NCBI GenBank assembly: GCA_037954325.1
Contig: JBBMNZ010000001.1
Location: 4,729,232 to 4,793,231 of the forward strand
Source: Fistularia commersonii
Lineage: Eukaryota; Chordata; Actinopteri; Syngnathiformes; Fistulariidae
Direction of reading: 5' to 3'
Length of the DNA stretch: 64,000 nt
The notes beneath the pieces were generated by a model. The model did not search any database. It was given only the letters and a program-made list of their open reading frames with translations, and was not told where the DNA came from. The first letter of the stretch is position 1. Every line of letters begins with the position of its first letter. Shown here one piece after another: positions 63,729-64,000 of this stretch. A program made the position numbers and the translations under genes.

Positions 63729-64000
63729 CGTGGGCCCGCCGATGACAGGCAGATAAGAACGCGGCGGGCCCGGGACCAATCCCCGCTCCTTCAGATCCCG
63801 ATTCTCAGACTCGGGCGGGCGGGGGGGGGGGGTGGAAGGGAGCGAGAGAAGGTTGAGGAGGGAGGAGAAAGCGCAATGGAGAAGGACACACGGGCAGCTT
63901 ACAGGGGATACAAACCACAAGATTATGGTAATCTTCCCTCCTTTGTCCCCCCCCCCCCAGCCCTCTTCCAACCCCCCCCCGCGAAATGTTTTCGTACTAC

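Larger units (their letters stand above)
62470..64000. other. GC-rich noncoding DNA to the window end
   Basis: No gene is supported. Simple repeats are GGC (63353-63376 and 63699-63728), GT plus poly(G) (63612-63644), A-runs (62866-62886, 62968-62982) and C-runs near 63949-63958. A 218-codon minus frame at 63315-63971 spans all these repeats and gives poly-Ala, poly-Pro and Thr-His stretches, so it is a low-complexity artefact. ACAGGAAGT occurs at 62697. Confidence 0.6.

Noticed and set aside
63315..63971. 218-codon minus-strand frame, the second longest in the window
   Set aside because: It runs through GGC, GT, poly(G) and poly(C) tracts and consists of poly-Ala, poly-Pro and Thr-His stretches.

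Overview
The window reads as nuclear DNA of a ray-finned fish, probably a percomorph teleost. The basis is the mix of dense CA/GT, TATC and poly(G/C) simple repeats, many short GCTAGC / GCTAAC words, several copies of an interspersed repeat I know from teleosts (signature GATTGACAGCTG ... GGGATTGGCTCC), a small inverted-repeat transposon with a TA target duplication, and the decayed end of a fish-type non-LTR retrotransposon. There is no operon structure, no ribosome-binding-site pattern and no long open frame outside low-complexity DNA. I cannot name the species.

I find no gene that I can defend from start to stop in 64 kb. Almost every open frame translates CA, GT, TATC, CCG or poly(C/G) runs, or is open in several frames at once. 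The best coding-like segment is one possible internal exon on the minus strand at 55590-55723, and it is uncertain. The window therefore looks like a gene desert or one or more very large introns.

Layout. 1-5780: GC-rich unique DNA with short interspersed-repeat copies, a perfect 13-bp hairpin built on the word CACTTCCTGT (4255-4291) and CTCF-like motifs. 5780-6110: a 48-bp minisatellite. 6110-12500: mixed unique DNA with a GCTAGC-rich duplicated repeat at 9030-9690. 12590-13760: a TATC array, then a degenerate minisatellite. 13760-19780: GC-rich and AT-rich blocks in alternation, with a remnant of an 'ACTTATAGTC' repeat at 18345-18805. 19780-21090: a degenerate minisatellite. 21090-26680: GC-rich unique DNA. 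26679-26925: a GATA array. 27990-28440: a long AT-rich complex stretch that looks like a conserved noncoding element. 28690-30900: two sets of diverged tandem duplications. 34441-34704: a complete small inverted-repeat transposon. 36050-45400: the densest run of conserved-element-like segments, interrupted by an AGCTAAC minisatellite and TATC array (40070-40783). 48440-48860 and 52870-53715: further minisatellites. 54060-54660: another conserved-element-like block. 55940-56790: a broken non-LTR retrotransposon. 57430-64000: pyrimidine tracts, a triple CCAAT cluster (59690-59762) and simple repeats.

How the parts may work together is inference. The many homeodomain-, POU- and SOX-type AT-rich words inside complex, non-repetitive DNA fit a regulatory landscape of a developmental gene lying outside the window, with CTCF-like sites scattered through it. 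Conservation cannot be tested from one sequence. I saw no sign of a new protein-based system; the most unusual real structures are the hairpin, the diverged tandem duplications and the strong excess of the ACTTCCTGT word.
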